DNA of 64,000 nucleotides from Thermoproteus sp. Lineage in GTDB: Archaea; Thermoproteota; Thermoprotei; Thermoproteales; Thermoproteaceae. The notes beneath the pieces are model-generated. The model was not told where the DNA came from. It saw nothing but the letters and a program-made list of their open reading frames with translations, and did not search any database. Each line of letters begins with the position of its first letter. The stretch's first letter is position 1. Shown in pieces: positions 1-7,889 of the stretch. The stretch is taken from positions 1,601,824-1,665,823 of the forward strand of contig JAWARJ010000001.1 in assembly GCA_038893495.1 (NCBI GenBank). Direction: 5' to 3'. Position numbers and translations under genes: made by a program.

Positions 1-307
1 AGAGCGCTCTAAGCCTTTCATATAGCTCCTCTCCGTCGAGGCCCCCCAGCTCTCTCCCCAAGGCTAATATCTTGTTGAAGACCGCCTGCCTCACCTCCTT
101 GAGGGTATAGAGCTCCGACACCCTCTGGGCCTCCTCTTCAGACTTGACGACGACGACCGTCTTCTCGCAGTTGGCGCAATAATATTCGCCCGTCTTTAAC
201 CTAACTAGGACCGTGCCGCATACGGGGCAGGTGTATGAGGTAAGCGCGGCGCCAGCTCTCACCAGCTCTGCTATCTTCTTGACCACTAAGTCCCTTTTTG
301 TGCTCAT
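1..307 (-). CDS. Autoantigen p27-like zinc-ribbon protein (partial, C-terminus off window)
   Basis: Reading leftwards from an ATG at 307, the frame stays open to the window edge, so only about the first 102 residues are seen. The N-terminus begins MSTKRDLVVKKIAELVRAGA, followed by a zinc ribbon with CPVC near residue 30 and CANC near residue 50. This layout matches the Sjogren/scleroderma autoantigen 1 (p27) family found in many archaea; its function is not established. It is divergently placed from the kinase-like gene at 333 with a gap of only 25 bases. Family call is from the Cys pattern and its spacing; the missing end prevents a length check. Confidence 0.7.
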   Translation of the reverse strand, partial: MSTKRDLVVKKIAELVRAGAALTSYTCPVCGTVLVRLKTGEYYCANCEKTVVVVKSEEEAQRVSELYTLKEVRQAVFNKILALGRELGGLDGEELYERLRAL

Positions 308-332
308 ATAGGGGCTGTGGTCCTGTATATAT

Positions 333-1010
333 ATGCACTTAAGGGTCGCGTCGGTTCTCGCCATAGGCGGGGACCTAGCGCACTTGTCGAAAATCTCGGC
401 GCAACTGGCCCTGTTGGGCCTCGACGTAGAGCTCGGCGGCGGGACCATATGGGGCGACATGCGCATTTTGGGCAAGGGCACTAACGGCATCGTGGTGTTC
501 TGTCGGTCTAAATACGGCGATTTATATGCCTGTAAGATAAGGCGGGGGGACTCCCAAAGGCCCCATCTGCTGGACGAAGCCAGATATCTACTTGCGGCCA
601 ATAGCGTCGGGGTGGGGCCGAGGCTTTACGCCTACACGAGAGACATATTGGTGATGGAATACGTCGAGGGGGCACCTCTAGAGCGGTGGTGGAGGGGGGC
701 GGCTCCCCCGGAGAGGAGGAGCCTTGCAGCGGACCTATTGAGGCAGGCGCGCGCCCTCGACAAAATAGGCCTTTCCCACGGGGAGCTCTCCAGGCTCGGC
801 GAACACGTGTTGGTGTCTAGAGGGGGCAAGGCCGTCATTTTGGACTTCGAGTCGGCCCGTTTCGGGAAGGCACGCAACGTGACGCAGGTGGCCAACATGT
901 TGAGGCAGTTGGGCCTCTCGCCACCTCTAGAGCCCCTTAGGAGGTACTCCGAGAGACAGGACGACGAGTCCTTCAACGAGGTGTTGTCGTCACTTTTGGG
1001 CCAGTTCTAG
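333..1010 (+). CDS. Small predicted Ser/Thr protein kinase-like protein
   Basis: A 225-residue protein with a reduced protein-kinase fold. A glycine-rich loop GKGTNGIVV lies near residues 48-56, a candidate ATP-binding Lys follows in YACKI, a hinge-like segment VMEYVEGAPL is near 107-116, and a catalytic-loop-like SHGEL is followed by AVILDFESAR, which resembles the metal-binding DFG region. The length suits the archaeal predicted Ser/Thr kinase group (COG2112-like). The ATG at 333 sits inside a TATA-like run (ctgtatatatatg), so the true start may be the TTG at 384. Substrate unknown. Confidence 0.7.
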   Translation: MHLRVASVLAIGGDLAHLSKISAQLALLGLDVELGGGTIWGDMRILGKGTNGIVVFCRSKYGDLYACKIRRGDSQRPHLLDEARYLLAANSVGVGPRLYAYTRDILVMEYVEGAPLERWWRGAAPPERRSLAADLLRQARALDKIGLSHGELSRLGEHVLVSRGGKAVILDFESARFGKARNVTQVANMLRQLGLSPPLEPLRRYSERQDDESFNEVLSSLLGQF

Positions 1011-1505
1011 CGACATCTTCCATATCTTGTCTCCGAGGTAGTGAGCGTTGTATATCACCTTACCGCGCTCCATGGCCTCCAACTCGTTGCGGGCGTATAG
1101 CGCTATCCCCACAGCTATCACCCTCCCCTTCTCGTCCTGTATGAGCACGGGATCCCCCCTGTTGAAATCGCCCCCTATGTTCTTTATGCCGGGCCTCATG
1201 ACGTCCGCGCCGTTGAGTATATGCTTCACCGCGCCTGCGTCCACCACTACGGCCGGATATAACGACAAGACCTTCTGGCCCAGCTGAGTCTTATGGATTA
1301 AATACAACGAAGGCACGACGGCCTCGCCGACCCCTGCGGCTTGCGTCTTTATTAGAGCGGGCTGGGAGTCCACTATGTACAGCGCCTTGCCTCCCTCTAT
1401 CTCTGCCACCTCCACCACATCGGCATCTCTTAGGATCTCGCCGGCCTTGCCTAAGCTCCTAGCAAGCTCCTTCACCTCCTTGTTGCTCAATGTAGTCCTC
1501 CTCAC
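990..1505 (-). CDS. PUA-domain RNA-binding protein (MCT-1/Tma20-like)
   Basis: A 171-residue protein whose C-terminal two thirds is a PUA domain. The core AVVVDAGAVKHILNGADVMR and the following GDPVLIQDEKGRVIAVG are typical PUA strands. Archaeal proteins of this shape resemble eukaryotic MCT-1/Tma20, which act with ribosomes; an RNA-binding role is known for the domain, but the target here is unknown. The start is a GTG at 1505 with a TATA-like element (gctatatatcg, 1524-1534) about 25 bases upstream, so a leaderless mRNA is likely. It overlaps the end of the convergent kinase-like gene by 21 bases. Confidence 0.8.
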   Translation of the reverse strand: MRRTTLSNKEVKELARSLGKAGEILRDADVVEVAEIEGGKALYIVDSQPALIKTQAAGVGEAVVPSLYLIHKTQLGQKVLSLYPAVVVDAGAVKHILNGADVMRPGIKNIGGDFNRGDPVLIQDEKGRVIAVGIALYARNELEAMERGKVIYNAHYLGDKIWKMSLELAQK

Positions 1506-1539
1506 GTCATGGAGAAAAAACTGTCGATATATAGCTTTC

Positions 1540-1590
1540 TCGGCTCATGAATGGGTCATCAAGGGTCAGGCTTGCCGGGTACTCCGCATT
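1540..1590 (-). ncRNA. Candidate box C/D guide sRNA
   Basis: On the minus strand the order is a degenerate C box ATGCGGA (1583-1589), a 13-base guide, a perfect D' box CTGA (1566-1569), a 3-base spacer, a C' box TTGATGA (1556-1562), a 12-base guide, and a degenerate D box CCGA (1540-1543). The spacing fits archaeal C/D sRNAs. A minus-strand TATA-like element at 1610-1619 would place a transcription start close to 1590. C and D are imperfect, so this is a candidate only. Targets not identified. Confidence 0.35.
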
Positions 1591-1610
1591 ATTTTCTACC
1601 GCCTTTAAGC

Positions 1611-1620
1611 TTTATATATT
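1611..1620 (+). promoter_or_regulatory. TATA box for the HTH regulator gene
   Basis: The run tttatatatt is centred about 25 bases upstream of the GTG at 1640. The spacing predicts a transcript that starts at or next to the start codon. The element is AT-rich on both strands, so it could also serve minus-strand transcription towards 1590. Confidence 0.6.
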
Positions 1621-1639
1621 TTTGAGTATAAGTTTTTCG

Positions 1640-2392
1640 GTGGAGGAGAAACTGCTGAGCGCCACACTGAATATAGTAAGACAACACGGAGTGGACTTGT
1701 TCTTAGACGTCTCTAGGCCCTATGCCTACACCATGGTCGTAGAACATGAAGACAAGAAGATCTTGCTCAAAGTGGCCGTAGACGCAGAGGACGTGCCGAC
1801 CAGAGCCCTTAGGGACGTCAAACTCCTCTCCGAGTTTCTAGACGTACCAGTCGTAGGCGTCGCCTCATCTATTAGGGGCGAGGTTTTGAGGGAGGGCGTG
1901 GTCTATAAGCGCGATGAAGTCAACTTCGTGTCTCTAGCCACTCTGGCCAAGGCCTTTAAGGACGACATGCCCACATTCGTCCAAATTAGAGGCAGGCGCT
2001 ACGCGTTTGTGAACGGAAAGGTGCTAAAAGAGCGTAGAGAGGAGGCCGGCTTGAGCCTCAGCGCGTTGTCCCAACTGCTCTCAGTATCTAGAGAGACCGT
2101 ATATAGATACGAGAAGGAGGAGTTAAGCGTGCCGGAGGAGACGGCGATCGCGTTGGCCGAGTATTTTGACGGCGACGTGTTGAAGAGGATAAATATATTT
2201 TCGTCGATTAGGGCCAGCCCTATAGATAAGGCCAGTAGGTCCATAGGCGCCAATACCTACAAGTTAGAACAGTCGCACCCCAACGGCATAAGGTACGAGG
2301 AGAAGCCGGCCTTTATAGTTAAGGATAGAGAGAAGCGCGAGAAGACTGAAATCTTGGCTGATATATTCGGCGTAGAGGTCATCACGGAGTGA
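1640..2392 (+). CDS. HTH-type transcriptional regulator (COG1395-like)
   Basis: A 250-residue protein starting at GTG 1640; an upstream ATG at 1547 is in frame but precedes the TATA box. The N-terminal half (about 1-120) resembles a nuclease/Holliday-junction-like fold seen in this archaeal family. The middle carries a Cro/C1-type helix-turn-helix: LKERREEAGLSLSALSQLLS followed by VSRETVYRYEKEE. The C-terminal half is less conserved. It heads a run of four genes whose starts and stops overlap (trm1, UPF0200, UPF0201 follow), so co-transcription and translational coupling are likely. Its DNA target is unknown. Confidence 0.8.
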   Translation: MEEKLLSATLNIVRQHGVDLFLDVSRPYAYTMVVEHEDKKILLKVAVDAEDVPTRALRDVKLLSEFLDVPVVGVASSIRGEVLREGVVYKRDEVNFVSLATLAKAFKDDMPTFVQIRGRRYAFVNGKVLKERREEAGLSLSALSQLLSVSRETVYRYEKEELSVPEETAIALAEYFDGDVLKRINIFSSIRASPIDKASRSIGANTYKLEQSHPNGIRYEEKPAFIVKDREKREKTEILADIFGVEVITE

Positions 2393-3474
2393 AGTTCGTG
2401 ATTCTGGAAGAGGGCAAGGCCCGCTTCTGGGCCCCCGACCCGTCGGCGTATTTAGACCCGGCTAACGCCCCAGTGTTCTACAATAGGCATATGGCCAGAA
2501 ATAGGACGATATCGGCCTTGATCCTATCGGTTTTCGCCGACCTAAAAGGAGAGAAACTCGACGTATGCGAGCCTCTGAGCGCCACGGGCATCCGCGGAAT
2601 TAGATATGCGTTGGAGACAAACGCAGTCGGGAGGCTCGTCCTAAACGACATATCCCAAATAGCCGTCGAGACCATAAAGAAGAATTTAGAGCTGAATGGA
2701 GTATCCGCCGAGGTGTACAATGAAGATGCGTCGATACTGTTGAGGAGGTTGAGGGGGCAGTGCGACGTGGTGGACTTAGACCCATTTGGGTCGCCCGCGC
2801 CGTTCGTCGAATCGGCCCTACAGGCCGTCAAGAGCGGCGGGCTTTTATGCGTAACCGCAACGGACACCGCCGTCCTCGTGGGCAATTATAGAGAGAAGGC
2901 CTTGAGGAGGTACGGCGTTAAGCTCTACAAGACGCCCTTCTACGTCGAGGTGGGGCTTCGGGCTTTGCTGGGCTATTTGGCCAGAGCCGCGGCGGCCTAC
3001 GACTTCGCCTTCGAGCCGCTGGTGGCCTATTGGGAGAGACATTACTTCAGGGTATGCGGCGTAGTCGTCAAGGGCGCCAAAGAGGCCTCGGATTCGCTCC
3101 GCAACCTGGCCTACATAAAGCTGAAGGACGGCCATAGGCGTATCTCCAAAACTGGGGGCAAGGGGGCGCTTGGGCCTCTATGGGCGGACCGCCTCGGCGA
3201 TCCGGTTTTTACATTTGAGTTGGCCGAAAGGGCCCGCGGTCTCGACGTCGAGGAGCTATTGAGACTGTTGGCCCTCGAATACACCACGTCTAGGCCCTGG
3301 TACTACTTGACTTACGAGTTCGGCGACTTGAAGCTCGGCGTATCGAGCCTAATAGAGACGCTTCGGGGATACGGCATATACGCCACGGCGACCCACATGT
3401 CGCCTCAGGGATTTAGGGCAGAAGCCGACTACGGAGAACTTTTTATAATGACCTCCCAACTGTTGAAGCGGTGA
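2389..3474 (+). CDS. trm1: tRNA (guanine26-N2)-dimethyltransferase
   Basis: A 361-residue SAM-dependent methyltransferase that dimethylates N2 of G26 in tRNA. The Trm1 signature is clear: PVFYNRHMARNR near the N-terminus, CEPLSATGIRG as the SAM-binding loop (about residues 60-70), and catalytic motif DLDPFGSP at 129-136. Length matches archaeal Trm1. The GTG start overlaps the TGA stop of the preceding regulator (GTGA), and its own stop overlaps the GTG of the next gene, so translation of the run is probably coupled. Confidence 0.95.
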   Translation: MKFVILEEGKARFWAPDPSAYLDPANAPVFYNRHMARNRTISALILSVFADLKGEKLDVCEPLSATGIRGIRYALETNAVGRLVLNDISQIAVETIKKNLELNGVSAEVYNEDASILLRRLRGQCDVVDLDPFGSPAPFVESALQAVKSGGLLCVTATDTAVLVGNYREKALRRYGVKLYKTPFYVEVGLRALLGYLARAAAAYDFAFEPLVAYWERHYFRVCGVVVKGAKEASDSLRNLAYIKLKDGHRRISKTGGKGALGPLWADRLGDPVFTFELAERARGLDVEELLRLLALEYTTSRPWYYLTYEFGDLKLGVSSLIETLRGYGIYATATHMSPQGFRAEADYGELFIMTSQLLKR

Positions 3475-3983
3475 TCGTTGTAGGGGTCGCTGGACTACCG
3501 GGGAGCGGGAAGACCGTGGTGACGTCCTTATTCGTTAAGCGTGGATTTAAGCCCTACACTATGGGCGACGTGATAAGAAGATATGCCGAATATAAGGGGG
3601 TGACGCCAGACGAGGCCGCCATCTTGATAAGGCTTGAGGGGGGCATGAGGGCGGTGGTCCGCGGCCTCGGCGTAGGCCGCGACGATAGGATCGTAGTGGA
3701 CGGCTTGAGGAGTTTAGAGGAGGCGGAGGCCTTCGAGGAGACCTTCGGCCGTCTCTTTTTGGTGTACGTAGTGGCTTCGCGCGAAACCCGCATGAAGCGC
3801 CTAATTACCAGGGGGAGGGCCGACGACCCCATAACCTATGCCCAATTCGCCATGCGTGAATATAGAGAGATACGGCTGGGGGTCACGGCGCTTCTCTCTA
3901 GAGCGGATGCCATAATTGTAAATGAGAACAAAAGCATAGAGGACCTCGAGGCCGAGGTCGACGAAATAGTGAAGAGACTATGA
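3471..3983 (+). CDS. UPF0200 nucleotide kinase-like protein
   Basis: A 170-residue P-loop protein. The Walker A motif GLPGSGKT is at residues 8-15, followed by YTMGDVIRRYA as in adenylate/dephospho-CoA-type kinases, and a lid-like segment with RLITRGRADDP. It matches the archaeal UPF0200 family. The phosphate acceptor has not been established for this family to my knowledge. The GTG start overlaps the trm1 stop by four bases, and the stop overlaps the next start, placing it inside a translationally coupled tRNA-linked operon. Confidence 0.85.
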   Translation: MIVVGVAGLPGSGKTVVTSLFVKRGFKPYTMGDVIRRYAEYKGVTPDEAAILIRLEGGMRAVVRGLGVGRDDRIVVDGLRSLEEAEAFEETFGRLFLVYVVASRETRMKRLITRGRADDPITYAQFAMREYREIRLGVTALLSRADAIIVNENKSIEDLEAEVDEIVKRL

Positions 3984-4411
3984 GGGTGGAGGTCATCGTA
4001 GAAATAAGGCCGACGGAGGACCCAGAGAAAGTCAAGAGGGCGCTGTTAAACGTGTTCGAGCCGGAGGAGTTGGAGGTAAGGAGCGAGGACGAGGAGACCT
4101 TCTTGATCGCGAGGGCTTCCAGCTACAAATCTCTACTTAAGTTGAAAGATGCGATATGGCGGCAGGGCATCCAAGACGCCGCGCGCTCTGTGCTCTCGCG
4201 GTCACTCGCAGGCGAGGGACGTATTGTCTTCCACCTAAATAAACAAGCCGCATATGTCGGCGTCGTGTCCTTCGCCACCGAGCCCGGCGAGTCGCCTTTA
4301 GGCCCAATTATCTTCAACGTCGAGACGTCCGATGTAAGGCGCTTCCTAGACTGGATAGCCCCCCGCACATATAAGGGGAAGGTCTTCTACGAGGGGCCTC
4401 CCCCAGATTGA
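3980..4411 (+). CDS. UPF0201 RNA-binding-like protein
   Basis: A 143-residue protein of the archaeal UPF0201 family (COG1325-like), beginning MRVEVIVEIRPTEDPEKV and ending in a region with SPLGPIIFNVE. The fold has been likened to a ribosomal L5-type RNA-binding domain; no enzyme motif is visible. ATG 3980 overlaps the preceding TGA (ATGA). Its 3' end overlaps the convergent methylase gene by 25 bases. UPF0200-UPF0201 adjacency suggests a shared, still undefined role. Confidence 0.85.
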   Translation: MRVEVIVEIRPTEDPEKVKRALLNVFEPEELEVRSEDEETFLIARASSYKSLLKLKDAIWRQGIQDAARSVLSRSLAGEGRIVFHLNKQAAYVGVVSFATEPGESPLGPIIFNVETSDVRRFLDWIAPRTYKGKVFYEGPPPD

Positions 4412-5079
4412 ACCTCCAAGACCGCTATGACTCTATACAGCCCTCCATGTACATACATAGCACAGCTGTAGAGATACGGCACGTCGAAATAGACAGGAAG
4501 CGCCAACACCAAAAACCCCCGACGTATTACTGAGGCGACCTCCTCGAGGAACTGTTGTATCAACTTCTCCACGTCGCCCTCCACCAACGACAGCCTGCCG
4601 TAGGGGGCATCGCCCACAACGCCGTCGAAGGCCGCCCTCCTAAACGGCAAGAGCCTCGCGTCGGCCTGCATCAAATCGGCCGAGGTGTTCCTCGCGGCGA
4701 GCCTTAACATCTTGGCGTCTATATCGACGCCGACGACATAAGCCCCATATCTCTCAGCCTCACGCGCAATAGAGCCGGACCCCACAAATGGCTCTAACAT
4801 CTTAGCTAAAGGCCTCGCCCTAGCCAGATTAGCCATAAGTCTGGCCGTCAGGTAGTCCATAGTGACTGTAGTCCTCTCGGCGAGGGCCGACGGGCCGTCC
4901 CTCCCGAGACCTAGAGGACGGGCCGATGCGGCCCTCTTGAGGACAGAACAATCGCCGCAGTTCAAGACGAACATCTCCCCCTCCTCCACCACAGCGCAAC
5001 CGTAAATCTCGGCAAGCGCCTTCGCCTCCTCTTTAGATAGACAGGGCGTCCTTCTATTTAAATATAGACGGCAGGACAC
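4387..5079 (-). CDS. Predicted RNA methylase (UPF0020/TrmG10-like, lacking THUMP)
   Basis: A 230-residue Rossmann methyltransferase. FVGSGSIAREAERYGAYVVG is the SAM-binding loop with the following acidic GVDID, and GDAPYGR is the catalytic motif (usual form DPPYGR), pointing to N2-guanine or N6-adenine methylation of RNA. It is like the C-terminal half of the tRNA G10 methylases, but the N-terminal portion is too short for a full THUMP domain. GTG 5079 overlaps the end of the DUF373 gene by 26 bases, so it is the last gene of a minus-strand operon. Substrate unproven; the D-to-A variant of the first motif position is unusual. Confidence 0.75.
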   Translation of the reverse strand: MSCRLYLNRRTPCLSKEEAKALAEIYGCAVVEEGEMFVLNCGDCSVLKRAASARPLGLGRDGPSALAERTTVTMDYLTARLMANLARARPLAKMLEPFVGSGSIAREAERYGAYVVGVDIDAKMLRLAARNTSADLMQADARLLPFRRAAFDGVVGDAPYGRLSLVEGDVEKLIQQFLEEVASVIRRGFLVLALPVYFDVPYLYSCAMYVHGGLYRVIAVLEVQSGGGPS

Positions 5080-6085
5080 GCGAAGCCAATAACGAAGCCA
5101 GTATCCCCACTATTGCGGCCGCTGAAAATGAAAGCGCTCCTTCGAAAATAGCCTTCACGTCGAGCAAGCCGCCTATGGCGCTCATTATCGGCGGCGCCAC
5201 GAAGTAGAAGAAAGAGAAGACAAAGACTGCCAGCATAATGACGCTCCTGGACACGCGGCGGCTCTTGGCAAAGCCCTCAACAGCATAGCTGATTATAGGC
5301 AGGACCAAGAGTATGGCCGGCACCAACGCGTTGTACGTCAGATGTATCCCCGCTTGCGACTTGACAGCGACGCTCAGAACTATGTAGACTATAGCCGCAA
5401 ATAGGGAAACAACAGATGTGGTGAACGTGGCCTCGTACCTCCTCAATATGCTTCTGAGGAAATCATATATGCCGAAGCCGTACATCATCAATAGGAAAAG
5501 CAGGAAGAGGACCCCCAACTCCAAGATGTAGGAAACTATCTGGATGTTTATGAGTATGGAGAGGGTATATAGGAAAAGCAGGAAGGAGGGGACGCCCACG
5601 GTGTATCTCCTATATTCGGGCTCCCTCACGGCTTTAGTTAGATAGTATCTTATCAGCGATACCGTCTCTTCGACTGATCTGGACTGTTTGACTACTACCC
5701 TCTCGACGGACACCACCGGACGACGCGTCTGTACCGCCATAATGGCCGCCTCGTCTGAAGGTCCGTCTGAGACGAAATATATGGCGTCTGCGTCGAAGCT
5801 AGAAAGCACCTGGTTTAGTTCGTCCAATACGACCAAGTTGGCCATCCTCTCGTCGGGCGAGCCGCAGACGACGGCGACCTCCACGTTGCCCTTGCCCAAT
5901 TTCTCCTCGAGGCCGTCGTATATCTTCACGGCTGCAAATATCGCATTCGCGTCGGAGTCGTCTGGGTGCCTCAGGATATATTGTATCCCCAGCCTCAACA
6001 CGTTGTCTCTGCCTACTACCGGCGTGTTGATGCCGGCTTGTTTTAAATCTCCGTCTCTATCTACATATAGCACCAGTATCCTCAC
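5054..6085 (-). CDS. DUF373 family membrane protein
   Basis: A 343-residue protein. Residues 1-155 are soluble and begin MRILVLYVDRDGDLKQAGI, the DUF373 hallmark, with segments such as VVCGSPDERMANLV and ADAIYFVSDGPSDE. The C-terminal half holds about six hydrophobic helices (roughly 160-340). Function unknown in the family. The GTG start shares one base with the TAG stop of the coiled-coil gene (TAGTG), so the two are probably co-expressed. Confidence 0.85.
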   Translation of the reverse strand: MRILVLYVDRDGDLKQAGINTPVVGRDNVLRLGIQYILRHPDDSDANAIFAAVKIYDGLEEKLGKGNVEVAVVCGSPDERMANLVVLDELNQVLSSFDADAIYFVSDGPSDEAAIMAVQTRRPVVSVERVVVKQSRSVEETVSLIRYYLTKAVREPEYRRYTVGVPSFLLFLYTLSILINIQIVSYILELGVLFLLFLLMMYGFGIYDFLRSILRRYEATFTTSVVSLFAAIVYIVLSVAVKSQAGIHLTYNALVPAILLVLPIISYAVEGFAKSRRVSRSVIMLAVFVFSFFYFVAPPIMSAIGGLLDVKAIFEGALSFSAAAIVGILASLLASRVLPSIFK

Positions 6086-7074
6086 TACTCCTCAGAGAGG
6101 TATCCGGCTTCTGCTAATATCTTCATCTCCTCGTGGGTGAGCCTCTCGCCCCTCAAGAGCTTTTGATATATCTGCTCGGCCTTGGCCCTTAAATTCTCCT
6201 TGGCGTTATTCCTGGCCTCCACAGCCGCCCTATACCTATCTGAGAGGTCAGCGGCCTTCAGCAATATAGTGTACTTCTCCAACTCGTCCCTCAGCTGGGC
6301 GCGTTGCGCTCTGAGCTCCTTCCTCTTAGCGGCCAGCTCCACAATTGCCCTCTTCAACTCGTCTCTATTTTGTTTCAACTCGTCGCGCTTCTTCTTCAAC
6401 TCCACCAACTGCTTATAGGCCTCCTCCCTCTCTTTCTTCAATTTGGCCATCTCCTCCTTTATGGCGTTCAGCGTGTTCACCAACTGAGTTATCTCCTGCC
6501 GCACCTCTTCCTTCTTCTTTTTCAGCTCGTCGAGTTTATTCCTAATGTCCTGTATGTGGTTACGTAGCTTCTCTAAGGAGTCGGCTAGGTTCAACTCCTC
6601 CTCGATCTCGGCTATAGCCTTTATGAACTGGCGCTCCCATTCGGGATCTGTAGGCGTGGTCTCGAAGTAATATTCAAGCTTCTCTACCAACATCTTCATT
6701 TTGTCCTTATCGAGGGGACGTCCGCCTACATATTCGTTTATTGCGTTCAGCGCCTTTCTATATGCCTCAAGCTTCTCTCTATACTTCTGGATCTCTATGT
6801 TTAGCTCTAAAATACGAGATTTGGCCTTCCTAATGGAGTCCACCACCTCCTGTCTTTTTGCCCTAAGCTGGTTGAGGTCCTCTCTAATCTTTTGGAATTT
6901 AGCCCTTATATTATCTATTTGTGACCTTATTTCAGCAAGGTTTCTCCTTATTTCATTTAAATTATTTCTTTTATCTTCGATTTCTTTATTTATATTGGCT
7001 ATTTGGCTTTCTATCTGGTCTATAGACGAACTTAGTTCTCGTATCTTGCTCATCAACTCGTCTCGATTAATCAC
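6085..7074 (-). CDS. Long coiled-coil protein (COG1340-like)
   Basis: A 329-residue highly charged protein that is almost entirely predicted coiled coil, with heptad-like runs of Glu/Lys/Leu from residue 5 to about 290 and a short interruption near 120-150 (AINEYVGGRPLDKDK). The last 40 residues (KAEQIYQKLLRGERLTHEEM) look like a folded helical cap. Similar archaeal coiled-coil proteins are found near phosphoserine phosphatase and DUF373 genes; role unknown. Start is GTG 7074, with TATA-like ctaaatatc on the minus strand about 25 bases upstream. Confidence 0.8.
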   Translation of the reverse strand: MINRDELMSKIRELSSSIDQIESQIANINKEIEDKRNNLNEIRRNLAEIRSQIDNIRAKFQKIREDLNQLRAKRQEVVDSIRKAKSRILELNIEIQKYREKLEAYRKALNAINEYVGGRPLDKDKMKMLVEKLEYYFETTPTDPEWERQFIKAIAEIEEELNLADSLEKLRNHIQDIRNKLDELKKKKEEVRQEITQLVNTLNAIKEEMAKLKKEREEAYKQLVELKKKRDELKQNRDELKRAIVELAAKRKELRAQRAQLRDELEKYTILLKAADLSDRYRAAVEARNNAKENLRAKAEQIYQKLLRGERLTHEEMKILAEAGYLSEE

Positions 7075-7134
7075 AAGGGGGGTGAGAAACCCCGATATTT
7101 AGCTTTTCTTATTGGAGCTGTGGCTTCCCCTTGT
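7073..7134. repeat. Inverted repeat spanning a start codon
   Basis: ACAAGGGG (7073-7080) and CCCCTTGT (7127-7134) are perfect inverted copies. A second small hairpin GGGG-7-CCCC lies within (7079-7093). In a minus-strand transcript starting near 7130 the outer stem would cover the GTG start at 7074. A leaderless start from a nearer TATA would leave this stem out of the mRNA. Confidence 0.35.
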
Positions 7135-7148
7135 TTACAAAAAAGAAA

Positions 7149-7158
7149 TAATTATATT
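7149..7158 (+). promoter_or_regulatory. TATA box for the HTH regulator at 7179
   Basis: The run taattatatt is centred about 26 bases upstream of ATG 7179, fitting a leaderless transcript. Confidence 0.5.
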
Positions 7159-7178
7159 CCCATGTATATTTCTCTTCA

Positions 7179-7889
7179 ATGAGTCAGCCGTATAAAGACG
7201 TGGCCATGTATATAGCTGGCGATATAATTATGTCTGAGAATCCAGGAGAGGCGATAAAGAGGTGGCGCCTCGTCTTCGGCTTGACACAAACCGCGTTGGC
7301 GATAAGGCTGAATACCTCTCCCAGCGTCATAAGCGACTACGAATCGGGCAGGAGGAAGTTCCCAGGCGCTAGATTCGTCAAGAGGCTTGTCCAAGCCCTA
7401 ATAGAGGCCGATCTGGAGAGGGGGAGCCCCATAGTTAACCTCTTAATGCGACAAATCCTAAAGGAGAAATACTGGGTCGCCGTTATAGATATGAGGGACT
7501 TCGCCTCTCCGGTCCCCATGAGGGAATTTTTGAACGCCATCGACGCACAAGTCCTAATAGAGCCGCCCGCCGTGGATATATACGGCTATACTCTAGTGGA
7601 CAGCATAAAACTCGTGTTGGAGGTTCCCTCCAACGAGTATCTGCGGCTCTACGGGACGACCTCCCAGAGGGCCGCTATATTCACTAAGGTGTCGACGGGG
7701 AGGTCGCCGGTAATTGCGGTTAAGGCAATGTCGGCTGTAGTCAACCTCAAGCCGGCCATTTTGGTGCTCCACGGCGTTAAGGAGGTGGACAGCTTAGCCT
7801 TAGAGATCTGCAAAAGGGAGTACATCCCGCTGGCGGTCACTAATTTAGAAATAGAAACTTTAATCGATAATTTACGTAGATTTAAATAA
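7179..7889 (+). CDS. XRE-type HTH transcriptional regulator (COG1709-like)
   Basis: A 236-residue protein. Residues about 22-60 form a Cro/C1 helix-turn-helix (AIKRWRLVFGLTQTALAIRL, then TSPSVISDYESGRRKFPG). The remaining two thirds is an alpha/beta domain with strands such as RSPVIAVKAMSAV and PAILVLHGVKEVDSLALEIC, likely a ligand-sensing or dimerisation domain, as in archaeal COG1709 regulators. It lies divergent from the coiled-coil/DUF373 operon with a gap of about 100 bases and may regulate it; that link is inferred from position only. Confidence 0.8.
   Translation: MSQPYKDVAMYIAGDIIMSENPGEAIKRWRLVFGLTQTALAIRLNTSPSVISDYESGRRKFPGARFVKRLVQALIEADLERGSPIVNLLMRQILKEKYWVAVIDMRDFASPVPMREFLNAIDAQVLIEPPAVDIYGYTLVDSIKLVLEVPSNEYLRLYGTTSQRAAIFTKVSTGRSPVIAVKAMSAVVNLKPAILVLHGVKEVDSLALEICKREYIPLAVTNLEIETLIDNLRRFK

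Noticed and set aside
6182-7102. Plus-strand open frames over the coiled-coil gene
   Set aside because: They are shadows of the Glu/Lys-rich minus-strand gene and give Ser/Phe/Leu-rich products typical of antisense frames.
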